Below, one piece after another: positions 22,250 to 34,200 of a stretch of DNA of 64,000 bases. The notes beneath the pieces are model-generated. The model saw only the letters and a program-made list of their open reading frames with translations. It did no database searches and was not told the origin of the DNA. Each line of letters begins with the position of its first letter. Within the stretch, counting starts at the first letter, position 1. The stretch covers positions 36,551,467 to 36,615,466 of the forward strand of contig NC_056758.1 in assembly GCF_018687715.1 (NCBI RefSeq), given 5' to 3'. Position numbers and translations under genes: made by a program. The stretch is from Carya illinoinensis (taxonomy: Eukaryota; Streptophyta; Magnoliopsida; Fagales; Juglandaceae).

Positions 22250-25200
22250 AAACCAAAAAATAAATCACTTCCATACTTCCGGACAATCACCCCCCTCCAC
22301 ATCGCTCCCTCTTCCCTATTAAATCTCCACAACCACTTCCCCAACAACGCCTTATTAAAACTACACAAATTACGAACCCCCAAGCCTCCATCAGCAATTG
22401 GACAGCAAATTTTTTTCCAGTTTACTAAAGGAATTTTATTCTCCTCTCCCAAACCTCCACACAAAAAAGCTCCAACTTTTCAATACAATTGGCCGCTCCT
22501 ACTGGTAAAGGAAATAGAGAAAGAAAGTACGTTGGGATATTAGAAAGAGTACCCTTTATAAGGGTGATTCTACCTCCTTTTGATAAATACAACATTTTCC
22601 ACGCTGCCAACCTTTTCTCAATCTTCTCAATCATCCCATCCCAAATATATTTTTCCTTGAACGATGGCCCCAACGGGAGGCCTAGATATTTCATGGGCAA
22701 ATAAGCAACTCTACATTCCAATAACTCTGCCAAATTTATTTGATCTCTTTTTTCACTTTGTATACTCCCTGTGTACTTGGGCATTGCCTAGTTTCTTCAT
22801 ATTCAATAAAGATTATTACTTATAAAAAAAAAAAAAAAAAACTCTGCCAAATTGATAATATTATGCACATCTTCCACTGGGACCAGCTCGGATTTACCCA
22901 AGTTCACCTTTAACCCGGAGACGGCTTGAAACATAACAAGACAGCCCTCAATGCTTTAATCTGTTCCCCAATAGCATCACAAAAAATAAGAGTATCATTA
23001 GCAAAAAGTAAATGTGATATAGAAGTAAAGCCATTAGTAGAAGTTCTCACCGAAAAACTGGAAATAAAACCTCCTCCTACCACAGCCTCCACCATACAGC
23101 TGAAAGCCTCCATAACAAGAACAAATAAAAATGGAGATAACAGATCCCTCTGTCTCAATCCTCTTGAACTCTGAAAAAAACCACAAGACTGCCCATTGAC
23201 TAAAACCGAAAACCAAGCAGTCGAAATACAATGTCTAACCCAACCACACCACCTGTCACCAAAACCACATCTTCTAAGCATGTAGAAAAGAAATTCCCAA
23301 TTTATGTGATTGTATGCCTTTTCCATTCCAGCTTACAAAGAACCCCCGGAACACCTTCCCGCAACCGACTATCTAAACACTCATTCGCAATAAGCACAAA
23401 ATCAATGATTTGTTGGCCTCTAATAAAGGCATTTTGGGTTTTAGAAATAATTTTATCCATCACCTTGCTCATTCGATTTGCCCAAACCTTCGAATTATCT
23501 TATAAATTCTACTTCGCACTATCTCCCGACAATCTTGAAAGAAAGCCATAGAAAACCCATCCAGGCTAGGAGTTCTGTCTCTTCTAATCCCACAAACCAC
23601 CCGATACACCTCAACCTCTTCAAACGGCCTCTCAAGCCAGGTTGCTGTAAAGGAATCCACAGCCTCAAGATTCAGACCATCAATTTTAGGTCTACAATCC
23701 TCTATCTCAGTTAGAAGAGTACTATAAAACTGCACAACATGATCTTGAATCTCATCAGGTGGAGAGAGCACATTATTATCAGCTTTAATCATCTCAATAT
23801 CATTGTTGTGCCACATCCACATCGATTTTCAAAATTTTTTTTTACCTCACTTTGCCACATCCACATTTTAATTTAAAAAACTTTAGTCAATTTGAAGTTT
23901 CCCCATAAGCTTTTTTAAAGCCGAATTTTATCTAGTAAGTAGCAAATGTGGGACTTAGCACACATGATGTTTATAACTTATCATCTCTCAAAGGACTAAA
24001 AAAGAACTATTTAATATTACAATTGGAGCTTTCTGAAATCACTATAAACCATAAGAAATTTCTCTCATTGGCAATGTGAGATTCTATTCACTGTCACTTT
24101 CTTCCTATACTTAATTCGTCTCTCTTATCTGGCATGCCATCATTATCATCTTTCTTTGTGTGCACTTTGTTTACACTAATGCCATTGTATGTTCTAAGAT
24201 TAAGCGTATTGTCACCGATACTGTTGTGAATTACGTTATTTTGTCATTTTCTTGTTTATATCTTATAGGCCAATTGGATTTGTGGCCATTTTTATTTTTA
24301 TTTTTTTGTTGGCTGTCATTTTTATTGCCAATTCTTTATTGGACTTTCTTTTCCTTCTTTTATCCAGATCTGCTTCCAAGTTGCTGGCTTGGGTTTTGAG
24401 TCGGATTGTGGGAGCATCTGTCAAATTTCGGATTGGCGGATGGAAATGTTTACGAGATGTTGTGGTGAAGTTTGAAAAGGTTTTCTTTTCCTTGAGTAAC
24501 TGCATTAACTTGTTTTTATGTGTCAGTTGGTCTTAGTTTTCTCCTTATTGTGCTAGGTCAATAGCTCATCATAGCATCATACGCCCATTACTAGGTAGAG
24601 TTCACTTATATTCACTATGAGAGATTGATTACATGGTTAAAAAAGTACTTTGTAAAATATCTGTGAATTTCCACTTAAAAATAGATTTTTGTTGACAAGA
24701 GATTGTGAACTAAGTTGACTTTGGGAATGGTGTGGGTTTTATGATGCTTATCGAATGACTTTTTCTATGCCGTGTCAATTCATGCAAAATGTGGGTCTTA
24801 GGTTGGGTTTGGGTAGTAAGGTAATCTCAGATATTCTTGAATAATAGAGAAAAAGTAGTGAAAAAATAATGATAAAATATTAAATAGCAGTGAATAGTAG
24901 TACACAATAGTAAAAAGTAAGGATAAAATAATGAAAGTAGTGGAGTATGCTGAGAATAGTCCACCACCCAAACTGGCCCTATCACCTGAATCATGGATGG
25001 TGCTCATTAATGGGCTTGCCATATGTTGCTCTTATAATAAATGAGGGTCTGCATCATGTATTGCGACTTAGATTTTTGAACATACATCTTTGGTCTTGGC
25101 TAGGGTGCACCCTGCCTCCCCAACACCCTGATTTTGAGTTCTTTTTACCAATTCATTGTATCAAGGCCTTGGTGCCAATGAGGAGGTTTCTCTTGCTTTA

Positions 25201-28200
25201 CCTATTTTTGGTGGTCATATAAAATAAAGCCAGTCCGATTTCCACGAAGTGGGGGGAGAGAGGCAACCATTCCATTTGATATTAGGTTTCATAGAATAAT
25301 TTTGTAGTGTACCGACTGGCAGGCTAATTTTTATGGAAGCTTTGGTCATTGACTGCAAGCGAAGTCGTTAAAGCTAACTGGAATTCAAGCAAAGTTGTTA
25401 AATCTAACTGGAATTCCTTCAGTAATTAATATGTTATTATTGTTCTCCTCCCTCCCCCTCCTCCCAAAAACTCCCCACCCCCAAAAGAAACACATCTGGA
25501 CACTTTTATCACTGTCTTTATGGATTTGTTATTGGCAGGGTGCTGTTGAATCTGTATCTGTTGGTGAAATTAGACTCAGCCTACGTCAGTCCTTGGTCAA
25601 ACTTGGTGCTGGTTTTATTTCTCGGGATCCAAAGCTGCAAGTGTTAATATGTGACTTAGAAGTTGTAGTGAGGCATTCAACTAAAAGCACACAAAAGGCT
25701 AAAATTCGAAAACCCCGCACCTCAGGCCGGGGAAAGTGGATGGTTGTAGCTAACATTGCGAGATATTTGTCAGTATCTGTCACCGATTTCGTTGTAAAGG
25801 TATTTGCACTTTTTTTTTTTTTTTGGGGGTGAAGTTTTTCTTCTGGTTATTATTTCATAATATTTTTTGAATGACTCATCTGGTCTCTTTTACTTTGGGT
25901 GCTATTATTGTTTTAGTTGCTCCTATGGTCTTTTACTTTTTCACCTTTCATGTCTTTTTGGTGATGGGCTATTTTGCCTTTCCATTAGCATAGAGCAGAA
26001 ATTTAATGTATTAGCCCCCCAAAAGGTTCCAATGATAATTTCTGAACTAGGGTTGAAAAGCTTCAAATTTACTACAATATGGTTTCTTGTTTGTCTGTTA
26101 AAATAGTCTCTGGTTTCTTTTTGTGGCAAGAAATTCTTTTGGTCATGGTAACTCTTCTCATGCTGCAGACACCCAAAGCTACCATTGAAGTTAAGGAATT
26201 GACAGTGGATATATCTAAAGATGGTGGATCCAAGCCAAATCTGTTCGTTAAGCTGCGTATATTGCCTATTTTCGTTTACATAGGTGAACCACGGGCTAGT
26301 TGTGAGCAGTCTTCCACTTTTAACAGTGGAGGATGCATTTCTGCAGGCCAGTCATCCTTTGCCATTGATAAGTCTTCTGCCCCTTTTAGCTGTGAAGAAT
26401 TCTCTCTATCTTGTGAATTTGGTCATGACAGGTATTTTCCCTGTTTAGGCTCCTTTCTTTGCCTTTTTTAGACGCAAGTCTTAAAATTGTTTTCTGGCAA
26501 AAAGTGGAATCTTTCAATTAATGGGCAACATCACATAAGATTAGTTGGTTAATTTACAAATTTTAGTGGTTGTTTTGCGACTTTCCATGTCAAATGGGTG
26601 GTATCCACTTGTTAACTTGTTAATGTTTTAACTTGATCTTGATAATACTGGTTTGCCGACTAAAGATTTACAATTGTTTCTTTTGGATGTAGGGAAGTTG
26701 GTGTAATTATCAAGAATTTGGATATTACCAGTGGAGAGGTCACTGTGAACCTAAATGAGAAGTTTCTTTCAAAAAGCAAGAGATCATCTAGCACTTCTCA
26801 TTCTGATAAAGTCATAGATTCAACTGTTGATTCTGTGGCCGCTAAAAGGCCACAGGGCAAACAAACTCTTGCAGCACTTTCGAAGTACACTATTATGTTT
26901 CCGGAAAAGGTTTGTCATTATAGATGGCTTTCTACATGCTTCCCAGTTTCTTTTGCTCTTGCTTTGTATATTTTTTTCAATTTTATTTGGTTGCAATTGA
27001 AAAATAAAACCATTTCAGGAAGAAAGCAATATAAGTTGACTAGGGTATATAAAAAAAGTTGACTAGTGTATAAATGTTTTTTTTCCACCTTGACAGTCTT
27101 ATTTTGCTACAAATTTTTATGTAACAGTTGTGTTTGTACTTCTGCTGGTTACTGTATACAAGGAAACTACTTATAAAAAAATGTGTGTATACAAGTAAAC
27201 TATAGCTATAGGGGATAACATTTTCAGAAATGAATTTCCTGCAGGGGTGCTGGAAATAGTTGTTTGAACCTGCTATTCTGCCCAAAAAAGAGAAAGTTTC
27301 AATATTTCTGGTTGGTTGGATGAACCTGTGAAAAAAATGAATCTTAAGTTACCCTTGCCCCTTCTCTTGAATGCTTGCTGTGAATGTTTATAACTCCTTA
27401 CTGAAATTACTCTGCAAAGTTCCACCACCACCACCACCACCCCCCCCCGCCGCGCGGGTCATAATATCATTCGTGTTGAAAAATGTATAATTATAAGGCC
27501 TGGTTAGAAGAATACTTCATTACAGAACATTAGATCTACTGTAATAGAACCTAGAGCAAGCTTGGAAAAATATGGTATTGGTTGTTTTTCTTTTCATGCT
27601 ATAATTTTTGGAAGAAAGGGAGTTATGAACAATCTGAATGTGTCTAAGTTCATGACTGGAAAATATAAGTTCATTTGAATTAGATAGTTCAAACTGCACT
27701 TCTTAAATGCTTTTTTTTTTTTTAATAAGTAAAAATATTCTATATATATAAATAGGAGTAACTAAGTACATTGGACGTATATAAGAAAACACGTAGCCCA
27801 TACTAGCTTGCCCCAAATGACCCAAAAAGCCCATGAAAATTAGAAATCTATCCAAAATACATCAAGCTTGAATTGGAATAGAACACACCTCCCCAACCCC
27901 ACCACCCGTAAGACTAATACTCCACCCAAAACTCCCTCTACGAGGACGTCTTCACAATTCCCTCCCTTTTGTCTTCTCTCAACTTGAGCTACATCCCTTA
28001 GCGTCGTAGTTGATTGCCCAAGAAAGAAGCTTTAACTCCCTACTTTTTTTTAAAACTTGATTTGGTTTTAAGCGAGTGACCCGCCTCTATCTCAGCGAGT
28101 AGTGTTTTAAATTGGTCTTCTCATCCTCCATGTGAAAGCCCCACAATATGCTGAATCTCGTTAACCTTATGTATAACCCAATCTAATGGTGAACTTGCTA

Positions 28201-31200
28201 TGTTGTTTGTCGGAGGAAGAGAAACCAGGGGAACAACATTATCCCCAGGCACAGTTCCCAATTGCTCTCCCGACCCTAGACATTCCTCCTCACAAGGAAC
28301 CAACGATTAACCCATAATTTCCTCCCCGTATTATCCTACATTCAAATCCCAAACATCCTCAACAGCTATATTGTTGCTATCATCGTTAGAAGTTCCTTCA
28401 CCTTCGGCATAGGTGTCGTCGTTCCATTGATGAGAACATTGCTTGTAGGTGCTCCACCCCTTGACGACCTTTTCTGTGCCACCTTGTCAAACCCTACTAC
28501 TCCATCAGGAGGCATAGAACAAAGTAAGGGGAGTACTACATTTTGTTACCCCATTTTCATCTTCTGAAAGAAGCTCGTTTGCTTCTTCCTGAAGTACTCA
28601 AAACCCTGGAAGGATCGCCCCATCATCAATTGAAAGTAAACCCTGGATAAAGTTACCAACCCTAAATGCAACTGGTGACTGAGGGCAGTAAGACAACAAA
28701 CCGGCGTGAACACTGATGTCGGCGTCCGACATCCCTATCTACGATGGCGCCGAAGTGCCCTTTGCTAGCACACTTGAGGCCTTTAAACCCGTAGGATCTA
28801 CCCCCCGTCCCCCTTGTTCATTTTCAACTCATCACCCAAACGCATGGCCAGGTCCAACCCCTTATTCACATTTTTTTTATAAGTAAAAATATTATATATA
28901 TCACTAGGAGTAACCAAGTACACTGAACGTATACAAGAAAACGCCTAGCCCATACTAGAGAGCACCTGACGACCCAAAAAGCCTGTGAAAAACTACTCAA
29001 AATACACCAAGCTCGAATTGGAATGGAACATACCTCCCCAACCCCAACCCATTGTTTCACGTAAAACTAATACTCTCCCTCTACGAGAACGTCTTCACAA
29101 TGTCCTCCCTTTAGTCTTCCCTAGACTTGAGCTACCACCCTTAGCGTCGTAGTTGATTGCCCAAGAAAGACTCTTTAACTCCCTACTTTTCTTAAAACTT
29201 GATTTGGTTTCAAGTGCGTGGCTCGCCTCAATCACAGTGAGTAGTGCTTTAAATTGATCTTCACATCCTTCACGTGAAAGCCCCACGATATGCTGAATCT
29301 CGTTAACTTTATACAGAATCCAATCCGATGGTGAACTTGCTATATCGTTTATCAGAAGAAGAGAAACCATGGGAACAACATTATCCCTAGACATAGTACC
29401 CAATGGCACCTCCCGTCTCTAGACATTCCTTCTCACAAGGTACCAACAACAAACCCATAATTTCCCCCCCGCCATATCTTGCATTCAAATCCCGAATCTC
29501 CTTAATAACTATATGGTTGCTGTCCATTGCTTCTGTCCCCATTAAAGGTTCCTCCCCTCCATCAACGAGAACATTGCTTGTATGTGCTTCACTCCCCAAC
29601 GATCCTTTCAGTGCCACTTTGTCAGACCCTATTGCTCCCTCAGGAGGCATAGAACAGGTAGGGGAAGCACTACATTCTGTTACCCCATTTTCATCTTCTA
29701 AAAGAGGCTCGTCTATTTCTTCCAAAGTACTCAAGACCTTGGAGGGACCCGAAAGTGAACCATGGAGAAAAGTACCAACCCCATTTGCAACTGGTGATTG
29801 AGGGCAGCTAGTCTCGGTCGGACTACCTACCAATAACCTCAACACCATAGCGTACGAGGCAAATTTGACTGAGGAAGGCTTTCCCATTGTCTTTCATTGA
29901 ACAAACTCCCCTCTGTTTGCATGCTTCATAATAGTGGCTTTGGACCCAGTAACGCTTCGAATGGATTGCTGAAAACCTTTCCATCCAATGCCATTTGTGC
30001 CTTCCAAAATCACCAATAAACCTTCTTCCATTCTAGAATTTTGAGAGCTGTAGAAAGCTTCCCCTTGTGTTAATATGATGTTGAATGATGAGAACTCCAT
30101 TACCTATCCTTAGCTCTCTAAGAATCCTTCATGGCAGTTAAGCTCTAAACAATCATCTATCCCCTTTGCCACCCATGAAGCTGCCGTCCCACCTAGACAC
30201 ATGAACTTAGTCATCTTTTTACTACGTTCAGAGATGAAAACTATTTCCTTCCTCTTTCGTAGAAACGAAAGTTTTTGATTCCTCCTTCAACCACCTCTCA
30301 CCTTCCAACTGAGACGAATCCACATTGCACATTGTCATGATCCCAAATCACGAGATCACATCCCGCTTCGTCATCTTAAGGAAAAAGATGTTAAATGAAA
30401 CTGCGCCTACGAAAAACTGCAGATCAAAATCCCGGTCGCTGGAGGAGGATTGACGTCGGAGGCCCCTCAATGGAGTCCCCAGAGCCCGATGGTCTTGTCT
30501 GTGGCAGTGGCGATGGTGGAGGCACAGGTTCGACGGTTGATGTTGTGGTACACCTGCCTTGCGCCTACGAAAAAATGCAGAAAATCCTGATTGCCGGAGG
30601 AGGATTGACGTTGGAGGCCCCTCAAAGGAGTCGTAGGAGCCCATCGGCCTTGTCTCCGGCGGTGGTAGAGGCATAGGTTCAACGGTCGACGTTGCCTCCG
30701 AGAAAGATAGATCTTGCGAAAATCCAAATCCCCGGAGGGAGGACCTACGCTAGATGGCCCTCAGGGAAGACGTCGAGGCCCGTCGGCCTTGTATGTGTCG
30801 GTGGTGACGTGTCACTGACCGGTCTAGGGTGGGTGAATGGTGGCGGCGGTCTAGGAAGTTATCCTAACATGGTGCCAAATTATATTTTAGAAATGAATTA
30901 GACTAATTAAAAACTACTAATTGTCATTTTTAAGATCTCTCACATACTCCATAACTCCCATCAATTGAGCTTTTACAGCCTAGAAGACCTCCTCCACTTC
31001 TCCTACATTCAAACACTCGACCGAGGTAGCCATTCCACCCTGCACCACATGGTGCTTACCCTTCACTTCTCCCAATTTCACCTGACATCCTTTGTCCCCT
31101 ATAAGTGTCTCACCCTTTCCTTCCACCGCGGAGCTATTGTCAATTGGACTACCTGCCAATGACCTCAACACCGAGGCGTACGAGGCACCTTTGACCGGGG

Positions 31201-34200
31201 AAGGCCTTCTCACTGTCTTTCCATCAACGAACTCCCCTCTGTTTGCATGCTTTAGAATAACGGCTCTGGACCCAGTGACGCTTCAAATGGAATTCTGAAA
31301 ACCTTCACATTTGATGCCATTTGCACCTTCAGGGATTACCAAAAAACACTTCCTCCTACCATTCCGAAATTCTGAAAGTTGCAGAAAACTGCCCTTTGCG
31401 TTAATATGATGTTGAATGATGAGAACTCCTTTCCCCATCCTTAACTCCCTGAAGAATCCATCATGACAGATGAGTTCTAAACAATCCTCTATCCCCTTAC
31501 CAACCCCTGTCCCACATTGGCACATGAACTTAGCTATCCTTTTACTACATTTAGAGATGCGAAAGCTACTTCCTCCCTCTTTCGTAAAAATGAAAGTTTT
31601 TGATTCCACCTTCAACCACCTCTCACCTTCCATTTGAAATGAATCCGCATCGCGTCATCATCCTCTGGTACCAAATCACAACATCATCTCCCAAAACATC
31701 AAGCTTCCTCTCACTTTGTCATCTCAGACATCATCTCCCCAAACATGCAGATCTGATGTAGGTTTGTGCAGCAAAATCAAAGGAGTGGTTTTCCTGAGAA
31801 AATCCGATCACCGGAGTGCCCTTAGAGGATTCGCCTAAGCCCGATGGTATTGTTTGTGTGGTGGAGGCACATATCTGACTGATGAAGGTCCGAGAGATCT
31901 CCTTGGTGATTTTGAATCTTGTCGTTGGAGGGAGAACCGATGTTGGAGTGCCCTCCGAGGAGTCACCAGAGCCTGTCGGTCTTGTCTGTGTTGGGGAGGC
32001 ACAAGTACCACGGTTGACGATGCCTCTGAGAAATTTGAGAAATTCCAGGTCGCCGGAGGGAGGACCGATGCCGGAAGTGGCCTTGGCAAAGATGCCGGAG
32101 TTCGTCGGCCTTGTTTGTGGCGGTGGTGGGGTTCTTAGGTGAAGGGTGATGCTGGTCAGTGCCTTAGGTGAAGGGTGATGGTGGGGTTAGCCTTAGGGTT
32201 TTCTTTGTCACTAATGCATGCTCATATAGTAATGTATATCCTATCCCATTATGGAAGAGGTATGTTTTTTTAATAGTCATGCCTTCTGTAACTTTGAAGA
32301 GGTGCGGCATAAAAAAGATTTTTTCTCTTCAGTAACTTTGATCCTTTTTTATTTTATTTTATTTATACAGCTTCAAAGTACTTATAAAAAAAAAAAAATT
32401 TATACAGCTTCAATTGATTGGGTTGGTATTTCACTTTACTATTTGCCACTACCTCTTACACCCGGGTAGCAAATTGGAAGAGAACTTAGGTTGCTTATGT
32501 AAAACCTGGGTTTCAAATTTTTCCCCTGTTAATGTGGGGTTTTCTTCACCACTGGCTACCAGCAGAGCCATCTTCTGCCTTGTATGATATTTTATCTGAC
32601 ACAGTTCCTCTTTATCTCCTTCGCTAGCAATGCTATCATTTTAGTTAATTTGTGGATTAAGTTCGCTTGTTAAGCCAACTACATATGCTGTATTAGCAGT
32701 TATTAATTCTCTGCTTATAGCATACTATTGAGTGTGCGCGTGTCTACATATATATACACTGGTTGCCTGTGGTAGCAGCAATATGTTTACATGCTTTATG
32801 CCATTTCAAGGCACATAGAATATGTCTTGGTTGCGTTTGATTGGAATGCATGATAAATAAGTTGGAAAATTTGCTAAATGGAGTAAAATTAACTAACAAA
32901 AAACATATTCTTAACATATAGGTTTGCTTCAACTTGCCAAAACTGGATGTGAGGTTTGTGCATCATGAGCATGATATTGATGTTGAGAATAACATCATGG
33001 GGATTCAATTAAAGATAATCAAATCTCGATTTAGTGAAGATGTGGGGGACAGCACACGCCTTGATGTGCAAATGGATTTCAGCGAGATTCATGTAATTGA
33101 TCTTCTTACAGCTCTTTTGTGCCAGAGTTTTACAATCATGTTAAGCTTCACTTCTTGTTGACAATGATTTTTCACTACATTTCAGCTTCTTAGAGAAGCT
33201 GGCACCTCTGTTTTGGAGATACTTAAAGTTGATGTTGTCTCATTTTTGTATGTGCCGATACAGGTAAGTAGGTAGTTTATTATCAGTTTATTATCTTTTT
33301 CTAGCTGCTACCTTTTTATTGTGTGTTTTAGTTTATGTAAATACAGAACAGTTGTGTGAACTATATATGTAGTACTATTTTTTTGTTAGGACATTCACCC
33401 TCTTTGGATTATCACTTTATACGATTGTCTTGAACAATGCAGTTTTGTTAATCTTAAAATTTAAAGCTTACTCATTATCACAAGTGGCAAATGAGTGAGT
33501 TTGACTTGATTTAGGTCAAATAGACAGTCCTATGGATGTTGGCATCTGACTTGGAACAGGTGCTTGACAATGCTGCCTGAGAACAAAATGAACTGCAGTT
33601 TGTTTTTTTATCTTGAGAAAGTTCTGTCTTGGTGTTTTGTAACAAGTTTTTATCTTGTAACAAGATTTCTAACTGAGTGTTTTGGGAATATAAGAATTAG
33701 GCCAGTTATGACAGAATTTTCAGAGTGTATCTTTGATTTGAATCTCGTGGACTTACCATTAGCGGGGGGGTGCATGCACGTGGTCTAATAATCAGACATC
33801 TTCTAGACTAGATAGATTCCTGATTTCACCGGAGTGGGAATGTCATTTCCCGGATGTGTGGCAAAAGAGATTGCCTCGTTTGTGTTCATATCACTGGCCT
33901 ATTATGTTGGATGGCAGAGGAGTCCAAAGGCGGCGTAGGTACTTCAAATTTGAAAACATGTGGTTGAAGGTTGATGGCTTTGAGGAAAGGGTCAGGCAAT
34001 GGTGGGCATCATATCAGATACAAGGAACTCCTAGTTTTATTTTTGTTGGTAAACTGAAAGCTCTAAAAAAAGACCTAAAGTTGTGGAATAGGCATTCTTT
34101 TGGCAATATATGGGAGTGCAAAAAAAGTAAGGAAATGGAGATCCAAGGGTTGGAAAGGATACAAGAAGCATGGTCCTTAACTCAAGAAGAAATAGCTCTA

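Larger units (their letters stand above)
21225..23824 (-). mobile_element. 5'-truncated L1-clade LINE, antisense in SABRE intron 1
   Basis: Read on the minus strand it encodes broken reverse transcriptase blocks: [42 protein letters not shown] and [11 protein letters not shown]. The catalytic FADD reads FAND and one Asp of the LDMEKAYDH block reads Asn. The thumb (YLGLPLG), the zf-RVT region ([23 protein letters not shown]) and the [14 protein letters not shown]-terminus follow. The 3' poly-A tail is the T-run at about 21225-21231. ATTTTCAAA occurs at 21216-21224 and again at 23825-23833, a likely target duplication. ORF2 is interrupted by stops, frameshifts and a C/G homopolymer. Confidence 0.85.
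20620..24367 (+). other. SABRE intron 1
   Basis: This 3748-bp intron splits codon 24. It contains an antisense LINE (21225 to about 23824) with a nested LINE tail. The remaining sequence shows nothing recognisable. Confidence 0.85.
27711..32190 (-). mobile_element. Older ORF2-less LINE copy, split by a nested copy
   Basis: The 3' part is 27711-28871, starting with the T-run of the tail. The 5' part is 30946 to about 32190, holding GC-rich monomers (about 31790-32140) and an ORF1 that begins [14 protein letters not shown] near 31633. If the nested element and one TCACAT copy are removed, the frame across the junction reads [20 protein letters not shown], a sensible continuation. The ORF1-to-3'-UTR junction near 27945 is the same as in the nested copy, with no ORF2 between. 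The outer 5' end is approximate and no outer target duplication was found. Confidence 0.7.
26910..32921 (+). other. SABRE intron 5, the largest intron
   Basis: 6012 bp. It contains two nested ORF2-less LINE copies (27711 to about 32190), antisense to SABRE. The flanks hold a short CCA/CCC-rich tract at about 27421-27450. The exon 5 donor (GAAAAG/GTTTGT) and exon 6 acceptor (ATATAG/GTTTGC) are both canonical. Confidence 0.85.

Noticed and set aside
29387..29887. 166-codon minus-strand frame that could be taken as a host gene
   Set aside because: It is ORF1 of the nested LINE; the same order of motifs recurs in the older copy.
30395..32142. Several GC-rich open frames of 60-108 codons on both strands
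   Set aside because: They arise from the tandem monomers at the LINE 5' ends; frames overlap on both strands with no family.
27690..32230. Outer target duplication for the older ORF2-less LINE (TTAAATGC against CTAATGC)
   Set aside because: The similarity is too short and imperfect to claim.
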